From: Catellatospora sichuanensis
Lineage (GTDB): Bacteria > Actinomycetota > Actinomycetes > Mycobacteriales > Micromonosporaceae
DNA length: 64,000 nt
Direction: 5' to 3'
Assembly (NCBI RefSeq): GCF_007483665.1
Contig: NZ_VIQO01000014.1
Location: 288,855-352,854, forward strand
The position numbers were made by a program, and so were the translations under genes. The notes under the pieces are model-generated. The model saw only the letters and a program-made list of their open reading frames with translations, was not told the origin of the DNA and did not search any database. Positions 1 to 7,984 of this stretch are shown in pieces. Within the stretch, counting starts at the first letter, position 1. Each line of letters opens with the position of its first letter.

Positions 1-115
1 GCTGGCGACTACGGTAACAATAAGCCGGCAGCACGCGTAGATCAGGAGCGGACGCGCGGCGGCAGTCCCGTAGGCTGCGTCCGCCCCGTACCGGTATCAC
101 CCAGAGAGGCGGACC

Positions 116-1450
116 ATGGGAGTCGAACGTCGCGGCCGTGGTCGTGTGGTCATGATCGTCGACACCGGGGTCCACGGCGACTCGCGGGTGCAGAAACAGG
201 CGATCTCCGCGGCGGAGGCCGGCTGGGACGTGACCCTGATCGGCCGCTCGCCGACCAACGAGCCCCAGCAGTGGCAGCTCGGCGGCGCGGACGTGCGGCT
301 GCTCGTGGTCGGCGGCGGCTCCGGCGCCGGGGGTGCCGGAGGCAGCGGCGCCAAGGCGGCGCTGCGGCGCGTGCGGACGGCCATGCCCGGTGCGGTGAAG
401 CAGGCCCGCCGCCCGGTCGATCTCGCGCTGGTCTGGTACTGGCAGCGCAAGCTCGGCGACAAGTCCTGGCGGCGCCTGGAGCCGGACCTGTGGAGCTTCG
501 AGGTCGCGTTCGGCAAGGCCATCGACGAGCTCGACCCCGACATCGTGCACGCGAACGACTTCCGGATGCTGGGCGTGGGCGCCCGCGCCGTGCAGCGCGG
601 CCGGGCCCGGGGACGCGACGTCAAGCTCGTCTGGGACGCGCACGAGTACCTGCCCGGCGTGATCCCGTATCGCGATCACGCCCGCTGGCTGCCCGCGCAC
701 CTGGCCTACGAGCGCGAGTACGCCCCGGTCGCCGACGCGGTGATCACCGTGTCCGACGAGATCGCGGCCCGGTTGCAGCGTGACCACCGGCTGCCGGTCA
801 CCCCGGCGGTGGTGCTCAACGCGCCCGAGGTCAGCCACGATCCCGGCCCGGCCGACGCCCCGACGCTGCGCGAGCTGTGCGGCATCGGGCCGGACGTGCC
901 GCTGATGGTCTACAGCGGGGCGGCTTCGCCGCAGCGCGGCCTGGGCCTGGTGGTCGAGGGCCTACCGCAGCTGCCGGGCCTGCACGTCGCGATGATCATC
1001 AATCAGCCGGACGGGCCGTACGCGACGACGCTGCAGGAGCGGGCCGCCGCGCTGGGCGTCGCCGACCGGATCCACCTGATGAGCTACGTCCAGCACGACC
1101 GGGTCGTGCCGCTGCTGGCCACGGCCGACCTCGGCGTCATGCCGATCCGGCACCACCTCAACCACGAGATGTCGCTGGCCACGAAGTTCTTCGAGTACTC
1201 CCACGCCCGGCTGCCGATCGTGGGCAGCGACGTGCGCACGCTCGCCGCGACCGTACGCAGCACCGGCCAGGGCGAGGTGTTCCGCGCCGACGACGTGGCC
1301 GACTTCGTGCGGGCGGCGCAGGCCGTGCTCGCCGACCCGGAGCGCTACCGGGCCGTCTACGACAAGCCCGGCCTGCTCGACGGCTGGACCTGGCGGGCCC
1401 AGGCCGAAGTGCTCGAGAGCGTCTACTCCGGGCTGCTGCCCGGCCGCTGA
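116..1450 (+). CDS. Glycosyltransferase family 4 (GT-B fold)
   Basis: Predicted cytoplasmic GT-B glycosyltransferase of 444 residues, likely transferring a sugar from a nucleotide donor. The N-terminal Rossmann half begins near residue 11 (VVMIVDTGVHGDSRVQKQA) and contains DPDIVHANDFRMLG and WDAHEYLPG. The C-terminal half has PQRGLGLVVEGLPQL and the donor-site block LATKFFEYSHARLPIVGSD near residues 348-366, whose Glu is the conserved acidic residue of GT4 enzymes. The ATG at 116 has a GAGAGG ribosome site at 104-109. A terminator follows the stop, so the gene looks monocistronic on its 3' side. Acceptor and product cannot be read from sequence. The neighbourhood has no polysaccharide cluster, so its role (glycolipid, cell-wall polymer or small molecule) is open. 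Confidence 0.88.
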   Translation: MGVERRGRGRVVMIVDTGVHGDSRVQKQAISAAEAGWDVTLIGRSPTNEPQQWQLGGADVRLLVVGGGSGAGGAGGSGAKAALRRVRTAMPGAVKQARRPVDLALVWYWQRKLGDKSWRRLEPDLWSFEVAFGKAIDELDPDIVHANDFRMLGVGARAVQRGRARGRDVKLVWDAHEYLPGVIPYRDHARWLPAHLAYEREYAPVADAVITVSDEIAARLQRDHRLPVTPAVVLNAPEVSHDPGPADAPTLRELCGIGPDVPLMVYSGAASPQRGLGLVVEGLPQLPGLHVAMIINQPDGPYATTLQERAAALGVADRIHLMSYVQHDRVVPLLATADLGVMPIRHHLNHEMSLATKFFEYSHARLPIVGSDVRTLAATVRSTGQGEVFRADDVADFVRAAQAVLADPERYRAVYDKPGLLDGWTWRAQAEVLESVYSGLLPGR

Positions 1451-1465
1451 CCCGACTGATCGTTC

Positions 1466-1494
1466 GAGGCGTCCTCCCGGCGGGGGGACGCCTC
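1466..1494 (+). terminator. Intrinsic terminator after the glycosyltransferase
   Basis: A 9-bp perfect stem (GAGGCGTCC / GGACGCCTC at 1466-1474 and 1486-1494) with an 11-nt loop is followed by TTTCG. It lies 16 bp beyond the stop codon. Confidence 0.75.
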
Positions 1495-1563
1495 TTTCGT
1501 GCTAGCCCGGACCTGCCAGGCCGGTCGGCGCGCAGCGCACTCTCCAGGATCTCGACATGGCAC

Positions 1564-1641
1564 GTGCAAATTTTGCGTGATGCGTTGACAGCATCAGCGT
1601 CATGGGTGCAAATTTGTGACTGCCTCGAAACATCGGTGCAA
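1564..1641 (+). promoter_or_regulatory. Direct repeats GTGCAAATTT upstream of the ThuA/sugar-dehydrogenase gene
   Basis: GTGCAAATTT occurs at 1564-1573 and again at 1606-1615, exactly 42 bp apart (about four helical turns). A shorter copy GTGCAA sits at 1636-1641. Between the two long copies lies a palindrome TGATGC-n7-GCATCA whose spacer holds a TTGACA (1584-1589) that could be a -35 box. The A/T-rich patch stands out in this GC-rich genome. A regulator site is likely; the regulator is unknown. Confidence 0.45.
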
Positions 1642-1753
1642 TCCATGTGCCGCAACGGCACTGCCGAACCCTGCTCCGCCGCACCGCTCCCCTCCGGGGC
1701 CGCTCACCCGCGCCAGGGGGTTCCCCCGTCCGTCCCCGACGAGGAGACCGTCC

Positions 1754-4700
1754 ATGCCCCTCGCGTCATCGTCCCTGCATCCGCCCCTGTTCAGGCTGCT
1801 GCGCCTGCTGGCCGTCGCCGTGCTGGCCGCGGCCGGCGGCCTGCTCGCCGTGCCGCAGCGCGCCGACGCGGCGCCGTTCTCGGTGCTGGTCTTCTCCAAG
1901 ACCGCCGGGTTCCGCCACGACTCGATCCCGACCGGCGTCACCGCCATCCGCAACCTCGGCACCGCCAACGGCTTCACCGTCGACGCCACCGAGGACGCCA
2001 CCGCGTTCAACGACACCAACCTGGCCAAATACGCCGCGGTGGTGTTCCTGTCCACCACCGGCGACGTGCTCGACGCGACCCAGCAGGCCGCGTTCGAGCG
2101 CTACATCCGGGCGGGAGGCGGGTTCGCGGGCGTGCACGCCGCGTCCGACACCGAATACGGCTGGTCCTGGTACGGCAGCCTGGTCGGCGCGTACTTCTCC
2201 AGCCACCCGGCCGAGCAGACGGCCACGGTCAAGGTCGAGGACCCGGCGCACCCGTCGACGGCGGGCCTGCCGCCGCTGTGGTCCCGGTTCGACGAGTGGT
2301 ACTCCTTCCAGACGAATCCTCGGACGAATGCGCACGTGCTGGCGAGCCTCGACGAGCGCAGCTACGCCCCCGGCTCGTCCGCGATGGGCGCCGACCACCC
2401 CGTCGCCTGGTGCAAGCCGTACGACGGCGGCCGGTCCTGGTACACCGCGCTCGGGCACACCGCGGCGGCGTACAGCGACACGAACTTCCTCAACCACCTG
2501 CTCGGCGGCATCCGCACGGCCGCGGGCCAGGTCGCGGGCGACTGCACCGCGACCAGCACGGCGAGCTTCCAGAAGGTCGCCCTGGACAGCAACACCAGCA
2601 ACCCGATGGAACTCGACGTGGCCGCCGACGGCCGCGTCTTCTACATCGAGCGCGACGGCCGGGTGCAGATCGTCAAGCCGAGCACCGGCACCACGGTGAC
2701 CGCGCTGACCCTGCCGGTGTTCACCGGCAACGAGGACGGCCTGCTCGGCATGCGCCTGGACCCGGGCTTCGCGAACAACGGGTTCATCTACCTGTACTAC
2801 TCCCCCACCACCGGCGCTGCCCGCAACCAGTTGTCACGGTTCACCGTCTCCGGTGACACGATCAACACGTCCACCGAGAAGGTGCTGGTCCAGGTCGCCA
2901 CGCAGCGCAACACCTGCTGCCACGCGGGCGGCTCGATGACCTTCGACGCGGCGGGCAACCTCTACCTGGCCACCGGCGACAACACCAACCCGTTCGAGTC
3001 CAGCGGCTTCGCGCCCCTGGACGAGCGGGCGGGCCGGTCGGACTTCGACTCGCAGAAGAGCTCCGGCAACACCAACGACCTGCGCGGCAAGGTGCTGCGG
3101 ATCAAGCCGCAGGCCGACGGGACCTTTACGATCCCGGCGGGTAACCTGTTCGCGCCGGGCACGGCGCTCACCCGGCCCGAGATCTACGCGATGGGCTTCC
3201 GCAACCCGTTCCGGATCGGCACCGACCCGGCGACCAACACGCTGTACGTCGCCGACTACGGCCCCGACGCGGGCGCCACCGACCCCAACCGGGGCCCCGA
3301 GGGCACCGTCGAGTGGAACATCGTCGGGCAGGCGGGCAACTACGGCTGGCCGTACTGCGTCGGCGCGAACTACGCGTACAACGACTACACGTTCCCGTCC
3401 GGGCCTTCCGGCGCCAAGTACAACTGCGCCGCGCCGGTGAACAACTCGCCGAACAACACCGGCCTGACCAACCTGCCGGCCGCGCAGCCCGCCACGGTCG
3501 ACTACGACTACGGTGGCAACCCGCTGTTCCCGGAGATCGGGGGCGGTGGCGCGCCGATGGGCGGGCCGGTCTACCGGTACAACGCCGCGTCGACGTCGGA
3601 CCGCAAGTGGCCGCAGTACTTCGACGGCAAGGCGATCTTCGGCGAGTGGAACCAGAACAAGCTCTACACGATGCAGGTCACCCCGAACGGCAGGTCGCTG
3701 GTCGACATCAACCAGCTGTTCGGCTCGATGAGCTTCCTGCGGCCGATGGACCTGGAGTTCGGGCCGGACGGCGCGATGTACCTGATCGAGTGGGGCACCG
3801 GCTTCGGCGGCAACAACGCCGACTCCGGGGTCTACCGGATCGACTACATCGCCGGGGACCAGAACCCGATCGCGGTCGCCTCGGGCAACCCGACCTCGGG
3901 CGGCGTGCCGCTGACGGTGCAGTTCTCCAGCGCCGGCTCGCGCGACCCGGCCGGGCAGCCGATCACGTACGCATGGACGTTCGGCGACGGCGGCACCTCG
4001 ACCGCGGCCAACCCGTCGCACACGTACGCGACCGCGGGCAACTTCAACGCCCAGCTCACCGTGCGCGACCCCGGCGGGCGTACCGCGGTGGCCAACGTGC
4101 CGATCACCGTGGGCAACACCGCGCCGACCGTCACGCTGACCGCGCCCGCCGACGGCGGCTTCTTCGCCTGGGGCGACCAGGTGCGCTTCACGATCACGGT
4201 GACCGACCCCGAGGACGGCACGATCAACTGCTCGCGGGTCAACGTGCAGTACTACCTGGGTCACGACGCGCATGCGCACCCCCTGCAGGGGTACACCGGG
4301 TGCACCGGAGTGATCCAGACCTCCATGGGCACCGGCCACGGTGACGACGCGGACATCTTCGCCGTGATCGAGGCCAGCTACACCGACCTCGGCGGAGGCG
4401 GCGCCGCGCCGCAGACCGGCCGGGCGACGATCAAGCTGCAGCCCAAGCACAAGCAGGCCGAGTTCTTCAACAGCACCGGCCGCGCACCGGGCGCGATCGG
4501 CGGCGGCGACCCGGGCGTGCAGCGGGAGGCGACCGCCGACACCGCGGGCGGCTTCCAGAACATCGGCTTCATCGAGGACGGCGACTACTGGTCGTACACC
4601 CCGGTGAACCTGCGCAACATCACCTCCGCGCGCTTCCGGGTGGCCTCGCCCGGCAGCGGCGGCCGGATCGAGGTCCGCACCGGCGCGCCCAACGGCCCGC

Positions 4701-6682
4701 TGGTCGGCACCGCCACCTTCGGCGGCACCGGCGGCTGGCAGACCTACGCCGACGCCACCGCCACCCTGTCCGCGAGCACCACCACCGGCCCGCTGTTCCT
4801 GGTCGCGAAGAACCCGGCCGGCGACACCGGCCAGGGTTCGATCTTCAACGTGAACTGGGTCGACTTCCTCGGCCAGGGTGTGGCCGACGGGTCGCAGCTG
4901 CAGGTCACGCCCGGCAGCCTGGCCTTCGGCTCGGCGAACGTCGGCACCACCACGGCGGCGCAGGCCGTCACGGTGACCAACCCTGGCACGGCGGCGGCGA
5001 GCATCAGCTCGATCACCGCCAGCGGCCAGTACACGCAGACGAACACCTGCGGCAGCTCGCTGGCCGCCGGGGCGTCCTGCACCCTGAGCGTGCGCTTCGC
5101 CCCCACCTCGGCCGGTACGCAGAACGGCACGCTGTCGGTGGCCAACTCGACCACCGCGTCGCCGCTGACGGTCTCGCTCACCGGCACCGGCGTCAGCAGC
5201 ACCACCAACCTCGCCATCGGCGCGGCGATGTCGGCCAGCACCAGCAACGGCGGCTTCCCCGCCTCGGCCGCCAACGACGACAACACCGGCAGCTACTGGG
5301 AGTCCGACAACAACGCCTTCCCGCAGTGGCTGCAGGCCGATCTGGGCAGCGCCAAGCAGGTCAGCTCGGTGACGCTCAAGCTGCCGCCGCCGTCGGCGTG
5401 GGGCGCCCGCACCCAGACGCTGTCGATCAGCGGCAGCACCGACGGCACCAACTTCAGCACGCTGAAGGCGTCGGCGGGTTACCTGTTCGACCCGGCCACC
5501 GGCAACACCGCCACCGCGACCTTCACCGCGGCGTCGGTGCGCCACCTGCGGGTGACCATCACCGCGAACACCGGCTGGCCCGCCGGTCAGCTCGCCGAGC
5601 TGCAGATCTTCGGCGGCGGCAACCCGCCCGCCGCGGCGACCCTGGCCGCGAACCCCACCTCGGTCGCGTTCGGCAACCAGAACGTGGGCACCACCAGCAG
5701 CGGCCGCACGGTGACGATCACCAACACGGGCACCGCCGCGGCGAGCATCTCGGCGGTATCCGCGTCGAGCCAGTTCGCCGCGAGCGGCTGCGTCGGCACG
5801 CTAGTCGCCGGAGCCAGCTGCACGGTCACGGTCACCTTCAGCCCGACCTCGGCCGGAGCGAAGACCGGCACGCTGACGGTGGCCAGCAACGCCACCAACC
5901 CGTCCCTGACCGTCAGCCTGACCGGCACCGGCACCACGGTGCAGACCCCGGCGACGCTTTCGGCCAACCCGACGAGCATCGCGTTCCCGAACACCACCGT
6001 CGGAAGCACGATCACCCGTACGACGCAGATCAGCAACACCGGTGGCACCACCGCCTCGATCTCGTCGGTGACTGTCTCCGGCATCGGGTTCAGCCTGTCG
6101 GCCAACGGCTGCGGCTCGGCCCTGGCACCGGGGGCGAACTGCATGGTCACCGTCGCCTTCACGCCTGCCACCGCAGGCGCGAAGACCGGCACCCTGACCG
6201 TGGCCAGCAGCGCGTCCAACCCGTCGCTGGCGGTCGGGCTGACCGGCACCGGCACCACGGCGACCAGCTCCAATCTGGCGCTGGGCAAGCCGGTCACCGC
6301 GGGGCACGTGCAGAACTACGTGCCCGGCAACGCGGTCGACGGTGACGCCGGCTCGTACTGGGAGAGCCCCAACAACGCCTTCCCACAGTCGATCACCGTC
6401 GACCTGGGCGGCAGCGCGTCGCTCAGCTCGATCGTGCTGAAGCTGCCGTCAGCCTGGGGCGCGCGTTCCCAGACGCTGTCGGTGCTGGGCAGCGCCAACG
6501 GGTCCACGTACACCACGATCACGGGCTCGGCGGCGTACCAGTTCAACCCGTCCGGCAACACCGTGACCATCACCCTGCCCGCGAACACGACCGCCCGCCA
6601 CGTCCGGCTGACCTTCACCGCGAACACCGGCTGGCCCGCGGCGCAGCTGTCGGACTTCCAGGTGATCGGCGTGCTGAGCTAA
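1754..6682 (+). CDS. Giant secreted ThuA / PQQ-type sugar dehydrogenase protein with PKD, CBM6, ASPD and discoidin modules
   Basis: A 1642-residue exported protein. A signal peptide (hydrophobic run LLRLLAVAVLAAAGGLLAV, cut near ADAAP) precedes a ThuA-like domain (about 42-230, SVLVFSKTAGFRHDS). Next come a six-blade glucose/sorbosone-dehydrogenase-type propeller (about 268-700), a PKD domain (703-786), a CBM6-like module (about 900-1042), a choice-of-anchor-D (ASPD) repeat (1049-1150), an F5/8 type C discoidin domain (1151-1287), two more ASPD repeats (about 1295-1500) and a second discoidin domain (1506-1642). The ATG at 1754 was chosen because GAGGAG precedes it and the signal peptide starts there; the frame is open further upstream. 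It probably oxidises or binds sugars at the cell surface or outside the cell; substrate and true catalysis are unproven. The discoidin domains resemble those of the GH71-like protein at 52.6-55.0 kb. Confidence 0.9.
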   Translation: MPLASSSLHPPLFRLLRLLAVAVLAAAGGLLAVPQRADAAPFSVLVFSKTAGFRHDSIPTGVTAIRNLGTANGFTVDATEDATAFNDTNLAKYAAVVFLSTTGDVLDATQQAAFERYIRAGGGFAGVHAASDTEYGWSWYGSLVGAYFSSHPAEQTATVKVEDPAHPSTAGLPPLWSRFDEWYSFQTNPRTNAHVLASLDERSYAPGSSAMGADHPVAWCKPYDGGRSWYTALGHTAAAYSDTNFLNHLLGGIRTAAGQVAGDCTATSTASFQKVALDSNTSNPMELDVAADGRVFYIERDGRVQIVKPSTGTTVTALTLPVFTGNEDGLLGMRLDPGFANNGFIYLYYSPTTGAARNQLSRFTVSGDTINTSTEKVLVQVATQRNTCCHAGGSMTFDAAGNLYLATGDNTNPFESSGFAPLDERAGRSDFDSQKSSGNTNDLRGKVLRIKPQADGTFTIPAGNLFAPGTALTRPEIYAMGFRNPFRIGTDPATNTLYVADYGPDAGATDPNRGPEGTVEWNIVGQAGNYGWPYCVGANYAYNDYTFPSGPSGAKYNCAAPVNNSPNNTGLTNLPAAQPATVDYDYGGNPLFPEIGGGGAPMGGPVYRYNAASTSDRKWPQYFDGKAIFGEWNQNKLYTMQVTPNGRSLVDINQLFGSMSFLRPMDLEFGPDGAMYLIEWGTGFGGNNADSGVYRIDYIAGDQNPIAVASGNPTSGGVPLTVQFSSAGSRDPAGQPITYAWTFGDGGTSTAANPSHTYATAGNFNAQLTVRDPGGRTAVANVPITVGNTAPTVTLTAPADGGFFAWGDQVRFTITVTDPEDGTINCSRVNVQYYLGHDAHAHPLQGYTGCTGVIQTSMGTGHGDDADIFAVIEASYTDLGGGGAAPQTGRATIKLQPKHKQAEFFNSTGRAPGAIGGGDPGVQREATADTAGGFQNIGFIEDGDYWSYTPVNLRNITSARFRVASPGSGGRIEVRTGAPNGPLVGTATFGGTGGWQTYADATATLSASTTTGPLFLVAKNPAGDTGQGSIFNVNWVDFLGQGVADGSQLQVTPGSLAFGSANVGTTTAAQAVTVTNPGTAAASISSITASGQYTQTNTCGSSLAAGASCTLSVRFAPTSAGTQNGTLSVANSTTASPLTVSLTGTGVSSTTNLAIGAAMSASTSNGGFPASAANDDNTGSYWESDNNAFPQWLQADLGSAKQVSSVTLKLPPPSAWGARTQTLSISGSTDGTNFSTLKASAGYLFDPATGNTATATFTAASVRHLRVTITANTGWPAGQLAELQIFGGGNPPAAATLAANPTSVAFGNQNVGTTSSGRTVTITNTGTAAASISAVSASSQFAASGCVGTLVAGASCTVTVTFSPTSAGAKTGTLTVASNATNPSLTVSLTGTGTTVQTPATLSANPTSIAFPNTTVGSTITRTTQISNTGGTTASISSVTVSGIGFSLSANGCGSALAPGANCMVTVAFTPATAGAKTGTLTVASSASNPSLAVGLTGTGTTATSSNLALGKPVTAGHVQNYVPGNAVDGDAGSYWESPNNAFPQSITVDLGGSASLSSIVLKLPSAWGARSQTLSVLGSANGSTYTTITGSAAYQFNPSGNTVTITLPANTTARHVRLTFTANTGWPAAQLSDFQVIGVLS

Positions 6683-6687
6683 CCCCT

Positions 6688-6738
6688 CGACCGTGCCGGT
6701 GGCGGCGGGCAGCCCGCCCGTCCCCACCGGCACGGTCG
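6688..6738 (+). terminator. Nested hairpin terminator after the ThuA/dehydrogenase gene
   Basis: Perfect 15-bp arms at 6688-6702 and 6724-6738 enclose a second small GC hairpin (GCGGGC / GCCCGC). The structure begins 6 bp after the stop. No U-tract follows, so this would be a strong-stem actinobacterial terminator. Confidence 0.6.
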
Positions 6739-6789
6739 TCCATGCCTGCGGCGGTTTCCATCCACCGCCGGATGGTCCACGATGTGACG

Positions 6790-6975
6790 ATGCGTATCTC
6801 CTGGCGTACCGCCGTGGGCGGGCTGGCCGGTCTGGTCGGGGCCGTGACGTGGGCCATCGGGTCGGCGGTGTACCAGCCGATCATGGAGCCGTCCGGCGGG
6901 TGGTTCGACGATCCGGGCGGCTGGGCCGCCGAGGTCGGCGGAGCGGTGCAGCAGACCGTCGAGAACAACACCTAA
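6790..6975 (+). CDS. Small single-span membrane protein, hypothetical
   Basis: A 61-residue reading frame with strong G/C third-position bias. It has one hydrophobic segment (AVGGLAGLVGAVTWAIG) near the N-terminus followed by a polar tail rich in Gly, Trp and acidic residues. The start is uncertain: the ATG at 6790 fits the membrane segment but has no good ribosome site, and an in-frame ATG lies at 6742. No family is recognised. It stands alone between a terminator hairpin and the VOC gene. Confidence 0.42.
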   Translation: MRISWRTAVGGLAGLVGAVTWAIGSAVYQPIMEPSGGWFDDPGGWAAEVGGAVQQTVENNT

Positions 6976-7127
6976 ACGCCCCCGCGGCCGGGTGACCTGG
7001 CCGATCCCGGTGCCCGGCGCCACCTTACCATCGACGCGGGTGCTCGTGACGGACTCCGCCGCGTCGTGCGGCTCCCGCAGCCTGCTGCGCCTATACGCTC
7101 GGCAGATCGACACGGCGAGGAGACGAA

Positions 7128-7868
7128 GTGATCCGCTGGACGTACGCGTTCATCGACCGGCCCGCTGACGCGTTCACCGAGGCCGCGTCGTTCTGGTCAC
7201 GGGTGACCGGCACGCATCTGACCGCGCGCCGGGGCGAGCACGCCGAGTTCGCGACGCTGCTGCCGATCGGGGCCGACCCCTGCGTGAAACTGCAGGCGGT
7301 GCACGAGGGCGGCGGCGCGCACCTCGATCTGAGTGTCGACGACCCGGGCGCGCTGGCGAGGCGTGCGGTGGAGCTGGGTGCGACGCACCTCGCCGACCTA
7401 GGCCACCAGGTGCTGCGCTCGCCGGGCGGGCTGCTGTTCTGCGCGGTGCCGTGGCACGACGAGTTCCGCCGCCCGATGGCGCACACCACGCCCGACGGCG
7501 CGCTCAGCCGCCTCGACCAGGTCTGCATCGACGTCGGCCCGGCCGCCTACGACGCCGAGGTCGCCTTCTGGGGTGAGATGACCGGCTGGGACTCCTCGTT
7601 CGGCTCGCGGCCGGAGTTCCACGTCGTCGCGCCGCCTGCCGAACTGCCGGTGCGCATCCTGCTCCAGCGGCTCCAGCAGGAGCGGCCGACCTCGGCGCAC
7701 CTGGACCTGGCCTGCTCGGATGTCGAGGGCGTGCGGGCCTGGCACGTCAAGTGCGGGGCGACCCACGTGGCCGACGGCGCGCGCTGGGTCGTCATGAGCG
7801 ACCCGGCCGGGGGCGTCTACTGCCTGACCGCGCGCGACCCGAAGACGGGCGGCCTGCCCGGAAAGTGA
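7128..7868 (+). CDS. Two-domain VOC (glyoxalase/bleomycin-resistance fold) protein
   Basis: A 246-residue protein formed of two consecutive VOC halves: FIDRPADAFTEAASFWSRVTG at the N-terminus and CIDVGPAAYDAEVAFWGEMTG near residues 129-149. Each ends in the typical DPxG/PGGLLFC or DPAGGVYCL strand. VOC proteins bind metals and small ligands or sequester drugs; members of this type are usually annotated as glyoxalase-like with no known substrate. It starts with GTG after GAGGAGACGAA. It lies 116 bp upstream of the HelR-like gene on the same strand, so co-expression is possible, although a hairpin lies between them. Confidence 0.8.
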   Translation: MIRWTYAFIDRPADAFTEAASFWSRVTGTHLTARRGEHAEFATLLPIGADPCVKLQAVHEGGGAHLDLSVDDPGALARRAVELGATHLADLGHQVLRSPGGLLFCAVPWHDEFRRPMAHTTPDGALSRLDQVCIDVGPAAYDAEVAFWGEMTGWDSSFGSRPEFHVVAPPAELPVRILLQRLQQERPTSAHLDLACSDVEGVRAWHVKCGATHVADGARWVVMSDPAGGVYCLTARDPKTGGLPGK

Positions 7869-7927
7869 TCACCCGGCTGCGCCGTGGCCCGCCGGTGCGG
7901 TATCTTTGGCGATTCGAGCACAAAAAA

Positions 7928-7953
7928 GAACGGCACGCTGAAAGCGTCCGTTC
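7928..7953 (-). terminator. Minus-strand-oriented hairpin with U-tract in front of helR
   Basis: GAACGGCACGCT (7928-7939) pairs with AGCGTCCGTTC (7943-7953) with one bulge. On the minus strand the stem is followed by six T residues, a textbook intrinsic terminator. Both flanking genes are on the plus strand, so it would stop antisense transcription, or it acts on the plus strand as a leader structure of the downstream gene. Confidence 0.5.
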
Positions 7954-7984
7954 GGGCTTCAGTATAGACACGAAGGAGCCAGGT

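Noticed and set aside
2834..5545. A 900-codon open frame opposite the giant secreted protein
   Set aside because: In GC-rich DNA the antisense frame opposite a gene often lacks stops. It is Arg/Gly/Val-rich low-complexity sequence without start signal or known domains.
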